Assembly (NCBI GenBank): GCA_027924585.1
Contig: BSBM01000753.1
Location: 24,680,001 to 24,744,000, forward strand
Reading direction: 5' to 3'
DNA from: Larix kaempferi
Taxonomy: Eukaryota > Streptophyta > Pinopsida > Pinales > Pinaceae
Length of the DNA stretch: 64,000 nucleotides
The position numbers were made by a program, and so were the translations under genes. Position 1 is the first letter of the stretch. Every line of letters starts with the position of its first letter. The notes below the pieces were generated by a model that worked only from the letters and a program-made list of their open reading frames with translations, did not search any database and was not told where the DNA came from. Below are positions 11,221 to 22,949 of this stretch, piece by piece.

Positions 11221-12780
11221 GTTGATTACACACCCCAGTCAGGGCTAGATAAGTAATTTAGAATTTTGAATGGAGGAAGGGGTGCTACAGAGAAAACTTC
11301 ATATGGCTTGGGGCAAACCACAACAGACAACTGACTACCAGAAAATGACTCAATTCCCAATACAATGCTATATAAATGACAATGCTAAGATAATGGAGAA
11401 AAGACCAACCTTCAACTGGATTTTCGATGTAGATCCCCGTTGAGCTTTCAACTTATACACTTGAACTTGCAGATTAGCTTCAACAATAAGTACAAGCAAG
11501 TGCATATAATATGTGAAAGACATTAGCATAATCAATAGCATGATCCATGATATAATAAGCAAATATAACCCGAGGTAATTAAACAATATTCACAATATCA
11601 TTTTGGACGAGACAATGAGTATTTCCATTAATGAATAACAAGAAGTACAATATACGACCTCTTGCTGGCAACCAATCTGAACCATGAATTGGGTCTCTCC
11701 ACTTGTGCCTCCATCACTTCAATCCTCCATGTAATGGCAAACTCAAACTAGGATAGGAATTTTGTAGGTGAACGTAAGGAGTTCACAACAACAAGGATCA
11801 ATGAGTGTAGACTCAATTCACAGCAAAAATCCACCAGAGTTATCTTTCTCTCTATTTTTCCTCCCTTCCATATGCCATAAGAGCTCAATATATAGCCTTC
11901 CAAAGGTAAGTGAAAGGACACATAGAGGCATTTAGGGGAAAATGGAGGGCCAAAGGTCATCCTAAGACCGCTTTTTGGGAGTAAAAAGTAATTTTCTAAT
12001 GATTTTTACCATTTTACTTCGCACCTGCGGGGTATAGTGGAACAGCTCGCGTGTACGCTGGCTAAAGTGGAACAACTAGCGTACAGGAAGAAAAATAGGG
12101 AAAAAGTGTTTCTAAAGGACATAAAGTGAATATGATTTAGTGAAATGGATCCTGAAGGCCAAAGAATGCTGATGCTCACAAGGTGGAAAATTACGTTGTA
12201 ACAAGGGGTATAACTGTACTAGAGTGGATTTCCATGGAAAAATTGGAAACATTTGTAGAAAACATACAACATGAGTAGATCATAAAGCAAGATAGAACGA
12301 ACTCTCAAGCTCCCAAAAGGTGACATATTAAGAAAGAAAATAGATGAATAATGTAATTCTAGAAGATGTTAATGTATAAAATTAAAACCAACAAAAAGGT
12401 TGAATTCAAGCAAGACCGTCTTAGAAAATGCCAAGTCATCACTTCAATAGGGTAGTGCACCCAAGTCTTCGCACAAAGGAAAAAATCAACATTTGGGAAT
12501 ATAAGTTATAAAAAGGAATGAAAGAAAAAACAAGAGAGATTCATGATGGTATATTTTAAAGGATGCTAAAATTTTCGAGAAATTGCATAGGGATCAGCAA
12601 TACTAGTTTTTTATTTTCTTCTTTCTCTTTTTCTTCATTATAATTGGATTAGGGAAATTCTTCTCATAGAGAAAGATAGTAATAATATTAGGGATAAGAT
12701 CAGTGGATCCCCCTTGTTGTAATTGTTGTGATAAATGAGATTGTTATTAATTTGAAGCCAAGGCTGAGGTGATTTTACAT
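11221..12780 (+). repeat. Probable 3' LTR of the relic element
   Basis: After about 470 bases without features (10741-11212) there is a purine tract AATTAGGGGACGT ending at 11220, followed by TGATTACACACCCC. That is the order polypurine tract then LTR expected at the 3' end of a plus-strand element. A TATA-type site CAATATATAGCC lies near 11886. The right end is uncertain (a TTTTACA near 12770 is one candidate). No partner LTR is visible, so confidence is modest. Confidence 0.35.
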
Positions 12781-13866
12781 TGGTGTTTAAAGGAATTATG
12801 TCTCATGTATGCTGTTTATTTTTCCTCTCTTTGGCTAGATGTATTTATTCTATTGCTTGAACCTATGTATCTACAATTAATGTTCCCATGTGATTTTCTA
12901 TATGTTATGAATGCATTTAGTGGAAATCCTAGAAATGATTTATTGTTGAATATGTTTATGGTGCTTCACGTTCTTTGAGAATTATGAACTATGATCAAGG
13001 AACTAATTGCTATATTTTCTTTACTAATTCTCATACTAAAAAATATATTTGCTCCTCCATATAAAAATAATATCCAAGTTATTTTTCAGCAGTTGAGATC
13101 AAATTTATGCAACCATAGATCTTGGTTGTAAATCCAATCAATAAATTACAAGTGAATCTATAGGCACCTAGGGTGACAAACTAGGATTTTGTGTCTCCTA
13201 ATAGTAGGGTTCCATCCCTTGAATTGAGGATTGGATCAATGGTATAAAGTGGTGCAGGAATGGTTCATTCTGCACAGCTCTCCTTGGCCTTGTAACCCAT
13301 AGTAGAATATCAATTGTTTCATATTTGATATCTATCTATGTCTTGAGAAGAGAAAACAACCATCATATGAAGGGGTACAACTTGAGGAACAACAGAACTT
13401 AAAGTGGGAGTCAACCCCTCTAACCACATCATGTCCTTCCATCTATGGTGCTTGTCTAATAACCTCATAAATGATTCCATCCATTTTTTTATTTGAAAGG
13501 GCCCTTACTAGAGTAGCAATAAAGTAGTACATTGAGTGAACCTCTAGAATACATCGTAAAATTTACTCTTTAGCCTCCACTTTCCTCACCTTTTTCGAAT
13601 TACCATTTCATTATGACGAGGGTGTAGATATCCTTTTGTCATGTTGTTATACAATGACTACCCATATCATGGAAAATATCCATGAATGTTGAAGGTCAAG
13701 GAGTGTTTGCAATATCCAACTCAATGAATTCCTATATTGGTTCTTAAAGTCTTTACTAACCCCCCATAGTAAAATATGTCACTTCTAAGAACTCCTAATC
13801 AGGAGAGGAAGCCATTTTTAAGAATTAGAAATAAAATATGATCTATGCTTAGTCTGGTTAATTATA
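12781..13866. other. Unassigned stretch before the truncated A LTR
   Basis: About 1.1 kb. One short open frame (12769-12978, hydrophobic) has no recognisable domain. A minus-strand reading around 13760-13560 looks weakly protein-like but is full of stops. The missing 3' half of the copia element at 49439 would be expected to the left of family A, but I could not find copia RT here. Confidence 0.3.
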
Positions 13867-14602
13867 GTGTATCATCCCTGCTACCAATCCATGATCTCCA
13901 GAGGCAATTCCAGGACATACACGAATGGATTCAGAGTAACTCAGCTTGGGAACAACTTTCCCCAAGGGCGCAATGACCGACAAGGATCTCATACCAATAG
14001 CATAAAAATCGAACCACAAGTTCCAAACACAAGCACGCGAACAAAAGCACGAACCAACACATAAGTGTGACTAGCCAACATAAGCAGATCGAATTCCTTT
14101 ATGAGCAATTCAAATTCGGAGAGAGAGGGACACAAGCATGAGAGTTACATTCCCAGAATAGTAAGCTAGAGTTACACATCAGGTGGCTACACCAAGAGAC
14201 ACACTAATCCAACTCATGAGGGATCACTAGGTGAGAGAGGGACTCTAATCCTCAAATAAAAAATTAATCTCAGGGTAAGTAAAATCAGTGAGTGACATAA
14301 CACATCAGGGTGCATAACCAAGAGGGTCCATCAAGTACATAATAAGGGTGTACAACATCAACATAGGCTCAAAAGACATAGGTAAACACTTTTCCACAAC
14401 CCCTTTCTCGTAACATTATGGTTCCTCATATTCTCTTGCGTGGCATCGATCATTCGATTGTCTTTATTTTATTAATTATTTTATAAGTTCAACATAATAA
14501 AAATAATAATAATGTGCAAACCATAGTCCAAGCACCTTGTGTCGCTATGTCCAACATAACAACAATAATAATATGTCCAGGGGATAAACCAGAATGTATT
14601 CA
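13867..14602 (-). repeat. Family A left LTR, truncated
   Basis: It matches the last part of the other two A LTRs: CATGATCTCCAGAGGCAATT-type text as at 48700-48740, GAGAGAGGGACACAAGCATG (also 29173 and 48955), and ATAAAAATAATAATAATG. The right border GTATTCA corresponds to GTATTACA in the other copies, followed by the damaged purine tract. The first roughly 1.3-2 kb of the LTR is missing on the left. Confidence 0.75.
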
Positions 14603-14661
14603 GCCATGTTCCCTTAAACCATGCATCGTCCTCGATGCATACACATACATGCCGCAAAATA

Positions 14662-14838
14662 TCAAAATAGATGAGGGTATGCCTCCCTCGTCACATCTTC
14701 CAATTCCCAAATCGCATCCTCAAGAGTATAGTGGATCCATTGAAACTTAACCTCATGGATTTCTCTATTCCTAAGTAGCATGGTCTTCTTGCCTACAATG
14801 GAAACATGCTCTACTGGAAAGTCTCCTTCCGGCTCCAC
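14662..14838 (-). pseudogene. A1 chromodomain exon (pol exon 2)
   Basis: A fully open 58-codon frame on the minus strand from the splice acceptor to a TGA at 14662-14664. It starts VEPEGDFPVEHVSIVGKKTM, continues through KFQWIHYTLEDAIWELEDV and ends REAYPHLF, the chromodomain of Tekay/Del-type chromoviruses with its aromatic and Trp positions in place. A chromodomain tethers integrase to modified histone H3 and steers insertion to heterochromatin. It lacks a start of its own and is read only after splicing or a deletion of the 186-bp intervening sequence. Conservation is better than in the rest of A1. Confidence 0.82.
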
Positions 14839-15024
14839 CTAGTCATATCAAATATATATACAAAACATAATCAACATCATGTATACCTGTCAACAAGAAA
14901 TCATATATATACCAACATGATAACAAGGATCGTATTTCAATATCAAAATAATTCAAGCAACAATATATAATATCATATGCATCATCATCTAATGTAAAAA
15001 AAAATCAACTACTCTACAATTTAC
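14839..15024 (-). other. Intron-like sequence in A1 pol, 186 bp
   Basis: On the minus strand the integrase tail ends at ATGATACAA, then GTAAATTG opens and GATATGACTAG closes a 186-bp, AT-rich block. GTGGAGCCG then continues the frame as I-Q then V-E-P-E-G, a stretch that is continuous in related plant elements as I remember them. Reading through the block hits an in-frame TAG. A2 has the same block of the same length at the same codon (41783-41968). Boundaries, composition and interrupted frame all fit a spliceosomal intron. Confidence 0.7.
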
Positions 15025-16345
15025 TTGTATCATATTCCAGCCAATTATATGCCTAGGATCATGCACATACTTTTTTCAACAAAGAGATATGAAAAAAATT
15101 ATGCACTTTTATGCTAGGATGAAAATCTAGTTCATAAGAAACTGGTCCAATCTTTTCCAAAATCTCAAAGCGACCGCAATATTTAGTTGTAGGTTTATAA
15201 CAATTCCCCAAGTTTAAAGTACTCTTTTTCGGTTTCACTTTCAAAAACACATGATCCCCAACCTGAAACTGTCTGTCAATCCTATTTTGATCTGCATAAC
15301 TTTTATGTCTATCCTATGTGGTTTTCAAATTCTATTTAATCCTAACCATCTGATCATCCATTTCCTTTAATAATTATGGCCCAATGATAACTCTGTATGT
15401 CGGATTGTCCCAACTAATAGATGTGTTGCATTTTAGTCCATACATTGCTTCAAAAACACTTACTTTCAAAGAATAGTGATAACCATTGTTATAAGAAAAT
15501 TCCACAAGATGCAAATAATTTTCCCATTTAGTAGGTTGATCCATTACATACATTCTTAACATGTCTTCAATAACTTGATTAACCCTTTCTGTCTGTCCAT
15601 CTGTATGAGGATGATGTGAAGTACTCATATGCAAATATTTTATAAAACCTTTAAACAAACCTTTCCTAAAATGACCTGTGAATTTTGAATCCCTATCTAA
15701 CACAATTTCTTTCGGAATACCATGCAATCTAGCTACCTCTTTCATATAAATATATGTTGTTTCAGTTGCTTTAAGTGTAGTCTTAACTAGTATAAAGTGA
15801 GCTACTTTAGTTAATTTGTCTACCACTACCATAATAGCATCATGTTGTGACCTTGTCTTAGGTAATTTTGTGATAAAATCCATAGTGACTACATCCCATT
15901 ACCATTCTGGTATTTGTAACGGTTGTAACAAACCTGTAGGGTGTCTATGTTCAAATTTTACTTGATGACATTCTAACCATCTAGCTATGTAATCTGCAAT
16001 TTCTTTTTTCATTCCTGGTCAGTAATGATCCTTCTTAACTGCCACTACTATCTTTTGATAACCATAGTGACCTGCATATGGTACATCATGCATTTCTTTT
16101 AAAACCAATTTCTTAATGTTTTCGGAGTTATGAATGTAGACCCTGTTCTTATACTTAAGTATTCCATCTTCCAGTTTATAGTGTTCAAACTTATGTGTTG
16201 TTCCCTGTTGCTGCAAACTTGCTTTAACCTGTTGAAAGAATTCATTTGTACTATTTGCCTCTTTTATTCTATCCTTCAAATCTGAAGAGCTAGTATTGAT
16301 AACTACATGCATCAGATGCATTTTCCTACTGAGTGCATCTTCCAC
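15025..16345 (-). pseudogene. A1 integrase, broken
   Basis: Minus-strand integrase. The N-terminal zinc region is at about 16100-15960 (MHDVPYAGHYGYQK, later WLECHQVKFEHRHPTG, where one zinc Cys reads Trp). The catalytic core is open for 169 codons at 15883-15374, with D in MDFITKLP, D in IVLDRDSKFTGHF and E in TDGQTERVNQ, so all three catalytic positions stand. The C-terminal part (15250-15059) has the GPF-like region, then a one-base gain in an A-run before YVHDPRHIIGWNMIQ. It would insert element DNA into chromatin. Stops near 16018 and 15890 and the frameshift inactivate it. Confidence 0.85.
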
Positions 16346-17640
16346 TTTATTTTATTTTCCTTTTATATGTTTAATGTCAAATCATATTCACATATTAGTT
16401 CCATCCATCTTATTTGTCTTGCATTTAGATTAGGTTGTTCGAACAACTATTTTAATCCATGGTGATCAGTTCTTAATTCAAATTTATTTCCCATTAAGTA
16501 GTCTCTCCATATCTTTAAAGCATGTACTACTACTTCTAATTCCAATTCATTTGTACCATAATTTTTTTCATGTTCCTTTAAATTCCTAGACTCGTAACAA
16601 ATAACTTGTCCATTCTGAGTTATCACACCACCTATACCCTGTTGACATGCATCTGTACATACCACAAAATTTTCATCTAGATTCCCAATTTTCAAAACCA
16701 GTGCACTAGTAAGCATATCTTTAACCTTCTGAAAACTTTTTTCACATTTAGATTTCAAATCAAACTTTATACATTTCTTTTGCAAAGAAGTTATTGGATG
16801 TGAAATCATTGAAAATACTTCTATAAACATGCGATAGTAACCTCTTAATCCCATAAAATATCTAACATTTGACACATTCTTAGGTGTTGTCCAATTCATA
16901 ATTGCTTCTATCTTTTCGGGGTCAACTGAGATTCCTTCTTATGATACAATGTCCCCTAAGTAGTGAATCTGGTTCTGATAAAAATATCACTTACTTAACT
17001 TAGCATAAAGTTGATTCTCTCTGAGTACCTGCATTACTTGTCTCAAGTGTTCTTCACGTTCTTTCTTTGTCTCAGAGTAAACTAGTATGTCATCTATGAA
17101 AACAATCACAAACTTGTCCAAATATTTTCAAAGAATCCCATTCATGAAGCACATAAAGGTAGCTAGTGCATTTGTCAAAACAAATGGAAGAACTGTAAAT
17201 GCATAGTGACCATATCTTGTTATAAAACTTGTCTTACTGATGTTCTCTTCCTTAATTCTGACCTGCTGATAACCCTACCTGAGATTTATCTTTGAAAACA
17301 CTGTGGAACCCCTTAACTAATCAAATAAGTCATCAATTCTTGGTAAAGGATACTTGTTCTTGATAGTTTCTTTATTTAACTTCCTACAATCTATGCAAGG
17401 TACAATATTTATTTCTTACAAACAAAACCGGTGCTCCCCAAGGTGATACACTAGGTCTGATATAATCCTTCTTTAATAATTCCTTTGACTACATCTATAA
17501 CTCTTTCAGCTCAAGTGTACTCATCCTATAAGGGACTTTAGATGAAGTAATTGTACCGGGAACTGGATCAATAGTAAAGTCTATATCTCTACTGAGGCAT
17601 TACGATATCTCTTGAAATACATCTGTAAATTCATGTAATA
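16346..17640 (-). pseudogene. A1 reverse transcriptase and RNase H, broken
   Basis: RT occupies about 17640-16900 and is heavily damaged, with many TAG/TAA stops and frame changes. The palm motif reads [17 protein letters not shown] (about 17110-17070; F-I-D-D where A2 has F-L-D-D). The connection and RNase H are open for 150 codons at 16899-16447. GLRGYYRMFIEVFS and then FVVCTDACQQGIGGVITQNG carry the first Asp, YGTNELELEVVVHAL the Glu, and ELRTDHHGLK the next Asp. A tether-type link follows and a TAA breaks the frame near 16355. The enzyme converts genomic RNA into double-stranded DNA. Confidence 0.82.
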
Positions 17641-18110
17641 CTGGTGAGTCCTATAACTGACGTTCCTTTTCCCTAGATTGTTCTATGTGAGCTACATAAA
17701 TCTGACGCTCTTTTCTAAAACACTTCTTTAACTATAAGGCTGTAACATGTCTTAAATATATTGGTCTATGTGTTCTTTTAACTATTACTATGTTTCCTTC
17801 CTTATCTAGACATGTGTAATTCTTATTGTGACAATCTAAGATATCTCGATGTGTAGTCAACCAATCCATACCAATAAAAACATCATAAGAGACTAAGGGG
17901 ATAACATTCAAATATGCTAAATTCTTTAATCCATTCATTTCCAAAGGACATTGTCTTACTATTTTTGTGACTTTTCTTTTAGTTCCAGTTGATAACTATA
18001 CAAGACCTACTACCTCAAGGTTACTTTTCTTAAGAGAACAATTCAAAACTATACTAGGTGCAACATAATTGTTACTAGATCCTTAATCAATTAAAATAGA
18101 CATAGTTCTA
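17641..18110 (-). pseudogene. A1 protease region, stop in active site
   Basis: A minus-strand retropepsin. The active site reads ILID, stop, GSSNNYVAPSIV (about 18095-18050), while A2 keeps DSGASDSYVAPS at the same place, so A1 has a stop inside the catalytic triad. The C-terminal half (17944-17732) is open for 70 codons with VIPLVSYDVFIGMDWLTTHR, the family's conserved I-L-G-M-D-W-L end. A poorly open linker to RT follows. It normally cuts the Gag-Pol precursor. Confidence 0.78.
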
Positions 18111-18199
18111 TTACCATTATTACCTGCCACTTCTATCATGTGAGATTGATGATCTTCTTGCCTACCTTCCAAAGCTACTTAAATCCTCTGAGTCTTACC

Positions 18200-19260
18200 A
18201 ACATCACCTACCATTGCTTCCTAAATGTTGTGAATGTTGTCTTCTTTCTTATGTGGGCAATCCCTTGCATAGTGATTCTCATTACAATTCCAACATCTAA
18301 CATGAGGTCTCTTATCTGAATCTAGCTGCTTATGAAAATTACCACTTATGTTGACAAGAGGCTTGGATCTCTTCTTTCTTTGGTCTCGTTTAACACTCTT
18401 GTTATCTTTCAAGTTCTTATGTTCCTTATTCTTATCCAACTTATACAAATTGTTTTCCTTCCAGATTACTTCTTTAAGGGTCTTGGGAATATCATATTGA
18501 ATCTTATCCTTGTAAAAATTTTGCAGTCCACTTAGAAATCTTTGAATCTTAACTTTCTAGTATTTTATATAGTCTGCATAAGTTAACAGTTCAATAAATC
18601 TCTTCTCATATGCATCCATAGTTAAATTGCCCAGCTTAAGTTCAAATAATTATTCCATCTTATTATCAAAGTATTTCTCTGAAAGGTATTCTTGTTGAAA
18701 ATACTTTTTAAACTTTTTCCAAGTGATATTTTCTTCATTAATATATTTGAGTTTAACCAAATGTTCCCACCAAAGAGAGGTTCTTCCTTGCAAATGATAG
18801 ATAGATATTCTTGATTCCATGTTTGATGAATAATTATGCAATTGGAAAAACTTTCGGAGCCTTACTAACCATGTTTAACTTCACCATCAAAGGTTGGAGG
18901 TTTAATATTTCTTAATTCTCCCATCACCTGACCATGTTCATACTTTCTCCTTCTACTATTACAGTAATCTGAAAACCTATCTGGACTAATCTCAGGACTT
19001 CTATCTCTTTTTCTCAAGGGAGGTGTACGATAATTGTCTAGTGGAAAGTGCATCCTAAAGTAAGTTTTCCTACTTTTCCTTTCTTCCTTGTCTTGGGTAG
19101 TATTTAAGGATCTTAGTTCTTTCATGATATGTTCTTGAAGGTGAGTGATCCTTTCATTACTTTTCTTAACCGAGTCTTCCAAGTCAAGGGATGAAATACT
19201 CCTCCTCCTTCCTACATACTCCTCTTCAAGGCCATAAGGGGTTGTTTGTCTATCTTCCAT
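18200..19260 (-). pseudogene. A1 gag with CCHC zinc knuckle, broken
   Basis: It starts at ATG 19260 (MEDRQTTPYGLEEEYVGRRR). A charged, helical N-terminal region to 18865 contains PPTFDGEV, the usual entry to the gag capsid domain. The domain continues at 18841-18650 (LQGRTSLWWEHLVKLKYI, then WKKFKKYFQQEYL), matching the Retrotrans_gag fold. A Lys-rich segment and one CCHC knuckle, CWNCNENHYARDCPHKK (about 18300-18240), close it. The protein forms the particle and packages RNA. A frameshift at about 18850 and stops near 18600-18540 break it. Confidence 0.83.
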
Positions 19261-19644
19261 CCGCCACTATTTTTCTCTGCGAGGTATTCTTGGGTTAAAT
19301 TATCTACTATGAGCCGCAACGTGTTCATTCTAAGTTTTGTTAACATTCCATCATCAAATTTATTTATTTTCTCAAATAATAATTATTTTTTTAGTTAAGA
19401 AGAAACAAATCATACTATACTAGTCTTCAATTTTTGAAATAAATAACTAAGCAAAATGCATAAAAGGATATAATTATTTTCAAACATACTCTAAATATTC
19501 AAAATAAAAAAATAAATTTTCATCTTTCACAAATATTGCGGCACTTTCATAATTAACTTTCATATAAGCAACATTTAACTTTTATTCAAGAGAGCAAATT
19601 TAAAGAGACCACTAGGCCCAACAGCCGCAGTGTTGCAACCGCAA
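19261..19644 (-). other. A1 leader between primer site and gag
   Basis: An AT-rich leader of about 380 bases without coding signal. The A2 counterpart is 46208-46590 and is similar along its length. Confidence 0.55.
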
Positions 19645-19655
19645 CTCTGATACCA
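19645..19655 (-). other. A1 primer-binding site (initiator-Met tRNA)
   Basis: The plus strand reads CTCTGATACCA, so the minus strand reads TGGTATCAGAG, two bases from the LTR border TGTGAAGTACC at 19658. In A2 the site has decayed to CTATGATACCA (46591-46601). Confidence 0.88.
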
Positions 19656-19657
19656 CC

Positions 19658-20306
19658 TGTGAAGTACCCTAGGGATATCAGAGTGTCTAAGGGACATATC
19701 ATTAGCTCTATGAGGCTAATTATTTGATCTTTAGTGCAGCAGATAAACCATAAACATTTAATTTCTTTTTTTCCAAAATTAATTGAGACATAAAATCCAA
19801 TAATTAACAATAATCTAATTTAAATTCATTAACACATCCAATATCTAATCTAAGGGTTGGAAATGATTATTAAAATAATCTAACACCATCAAAACTTCAA
19901 TCCAATCCATATCAGACATGATAACTACTTCTAAAGGCTAATTATTCTTAAACACAGTTAACAAATAACCATATATTATCAATCCTAGTGGATTAATAAC
20001 ATCTAATTACATGTAAATAAGGCCTAATTACCAAGATTACAATAATTAATCTTAGTAATTACGAAAGAGAGTCCAAAAGACCAATTAACTAGTTTTCCAA
20101 TATAAGCAGCTAGTCTTGCACAAATAAACTTGTAACCATGCCATTAAACCAAAAAGAAATACTAAATCCATTAATAACATATTTAATCATGCACCTACAT
20201 CCAATTAAAGGTTTATTTGTATATCATCCCAATTGCACATAAGGTGATCTTTTCCATCAATTCTAATGAAACTAGTTAACATTCACCACAAGGAATTCAA
20301 TCTAAA
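19658..20306 (-). repeat. Family A middle LTR, left segment
   Basis: It begins TGTGAAGTACCCTAGGG beside the A1 primer site and runs to the LARD insertion point CTAAA (20302-20306). It aligns with 46604-47310 of the right LTR. The remainder resumes at 28289. This one LTR serves as 5' LTR of A1 and 3' LTR of A2. Confidence 0.8.
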
Positions 20307-22935
20307 TGTAATGCCCCATATTTTGATTAGGCATATTTATCAGTTAGACACACTATACTTTATTTTCTTGTATTATGTTGAACTCAACTCGACTGAGTAA
20401 ACTATATTACAACATGATGGACCTAATTATATGATGTTACTGTGTTTTATGAGTTCACTATGATTATGATGTTACTATGTTATGCGGTTACAATGTCCTG
20501 ATTATCATATGATTTCTTTATTTTACGATTACAGTATATGTTTATATGTTTTCATTAATAAGTTATGAAATATATGATGTGGTATGTGGATACCATCTTA
20601 TGATATGATTTATTGAAGTGTTAGATGTCATATGCATCTATGATGAACTAAAAATGTTACATGAAATAAAATGATGTGATAATATGGATCAATTGGCGAT
20701 CGATGGGAATGCTTTCTATAAAATTGTATTTTGTGAAATACTAACCTAGAGGACACAAGGGCTATCGGATAGCTAGTTACTTGATCTGATATATGGGATA
20801 AAAACTTGTTCGTACAATAAACCTTAGTAGCCAAAACTGATGATACGATGACACAAATTGATAATCTTGATAGCAGCGAAGTATGAGTTGATAAGGGCAT
20901 AGGACCAGTATGTTGAGAGGGATGGATGTGTTTCCCACCCTATGTTTCCATGATACCCGAGGTCGTGGGAGGGTCTTGTTGAGACACGCTCCCCATGTTG
21001 TTTTGATGACGATGGTCGGATGCCTACTAGGGAAGGATAGGTCCGTTGTTCAGCCAATACTATCGCTCTTAGGTTCTATGTGGTCAGGTCGGTGAGTCCG
21101 ACATCCACTTTTGTACTAGTAGAGGAAGGATAGGGAGGATGCAGGATGTAGGTTAGGATGGGAGGATATGTTAGTTAGTACTATTGACAGTTGGGTATTC
21201 CTTGATTCTGAGTTAGTGGTAGTAGGTACCCTTCCTTCTACATGATTGATTAAACTAATGTAAACATAAAGATAATGATGTGAAGTCGTAACAAATTAAC
21301 TGTTAAATAACTGAGGATGTTAAAATAATTGTAATATATATATTATGCTTGTTCTTCTGCATGGGGCTAAATACTATTATTAGTTAGCAGGTATGCATAG
21401 GTGGGATGGGGTTTGTCTATAGTACATTTCTGATCTGTGCATATGCTGGCCATGCATGCACACTTTGCACATGTACACTAGTATTGATATACAAACACTT
21501 AACATACTAAATAAGTGTATAAGTTTTCATAAGTAAATATGTTAATTATGCATTAACCGGATTCAGATAACAAATATAAATTTATTTAATGTGTAAAACA
21601 AGTCAATTCAGATATGTATTAATTATAGGTAAACATTGTAATAAACAATTGAGACAAGTGTTGTTAGTTAGCATTGTCATATGAGTAATGTTGTGAATAA
21701 GGTAATGGTACTGTCTAATTAATTAGTAAAATTGTTTAAGCCCTTAAGGGTGCTTTGTTTATAAGGATGAGGATACTATGTTGATGTTAGGGTACTCATT
21801 TGATAAACAAATGATTTAAGAACATTGTTATTAATTCACCATTTATTATTTCTTCATGGTGATTTAATTAATATTATTACTTAATTAATGTTATTCTAAT
21901 AATATTAATATCGCTGCCGTAAAAATTACATTATAATTTAAAATACTAATTAATAATTATTAAGTGTGTGATTATTTCCATTTCAAAGATTAGACATAAT
22001 AGGATGATAAATCTTGAATGGATGTGATGTGATGCGATGGAACGGGTTTTAAATACTATTGTTTATTCAATATGAGTCTTAGAGTTTAAGTTACAAGATA
22101 AGTTATCTTGTGGGATTGGTAAACCATTAAGACATACCCTATCCCAAACTGAAAAGTCAACTAGAATATATATTATTTTATTATTTTATTCTAAAAACAC
22201 TAAGTGCAAATATGGTGAATAAACGTACAATTATTAAAATAGAGCTCAGATAGAGAACCCTTAGGTAATATATCCTACCATAATAAATACTTACCATCAA
22301 ACAATTAAAGTGCAATAAATTTACATTGAGTATATTTAATTGTTCGTTACATTGAGTGTGAAAAAAATATATTTTAATAATGTAACTTGTATGAATGAAC
22401 TAAGTGAGGTTATTAAATGCTGGATGGGCTTGAGAGAATGAAATGGGGGACTGATCACGGAAGTACTGCTCTCAATATGTACTGCTCTCGGGATTATCAG
22501 TTTGGAGCTCGGGGACTTGTAAATCCTTTGATTTCCAAGGGCCATCAAGATAATAGCTAGTCGGTAGGGTGGACACATCATCTTGGCTGGCTAAGGGATC
22601 TACTAGCATCAGCATCAGGTAATTTCCTTGTTATCTATTTTATTTGATTATTATGCTAAAATGTACTCTGAAACATACATATACCTCGTTATTTACTTGA
22701 TTATTATGCTGAAACACATTTTTTTTATGCCGAAACAAGCAGAAGGAAAAGATTGATATGTTAGTTTATTTTACATATGTATGTTGCATTCTGAAAGACC
22801 AAATAGTATACTAAATTTCACTTGAAAGCATAAAAATGTATTAAAAATTTACTGAACTAGGTTAGAATAAGATTAATAAATAGAAAAGTAACATAGAAAA
22901 TGACTTAGGGCTCTTTTAAAAAACAGAGCGCTACA
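20307..22935 (+). repeat. LARD 5' LTR
   Basis: 2,629 bp from TGTAATGCCCCATATTTTG to AACAGAGCGCTACA. It carries long AT-rich tracts and short local duplications such as ATGATGTTACT near 20435 and 20468. It lacks about 150 bp that the 3' LTR has at 27630-27800. Confidence 0.9.
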
Positions 22936-22937
22936 CT

Positions 22938-22949
22938 TGGTATCAGAGC
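22938..22949 (+). other. LARD primer-binding site (initiator-Met tRNA)
   Basis: TGGTATCAGAGC lies two bases after the LTR end at 22935, an exact complement of the initiator-Met tRNA 3' end. It is a primer site, not a tRNA gene. Confidence 0.92.

Noticed and set aside
12769-12978. Hydrophobic 69-codon frame as a small membrane protein gene
   Set aside because: AT-rich sequence by chance gives Leu/Phe/Met-rich frames; there is no supporting motif or context.
20910-21095. Open frame in the LARD LTR as a host gene
   Set aside because: Its counterpart in the other LTR (about 26110-26300) is not conserved as a frame.
22938-22949. tRNA gene signal at the initiator-Met complement sites (also 4140, 19645, 57065 and 58255)
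   Set aside because: Only the 3'-end complement is present, each next to an LTR border, so these are primer-binding sites.
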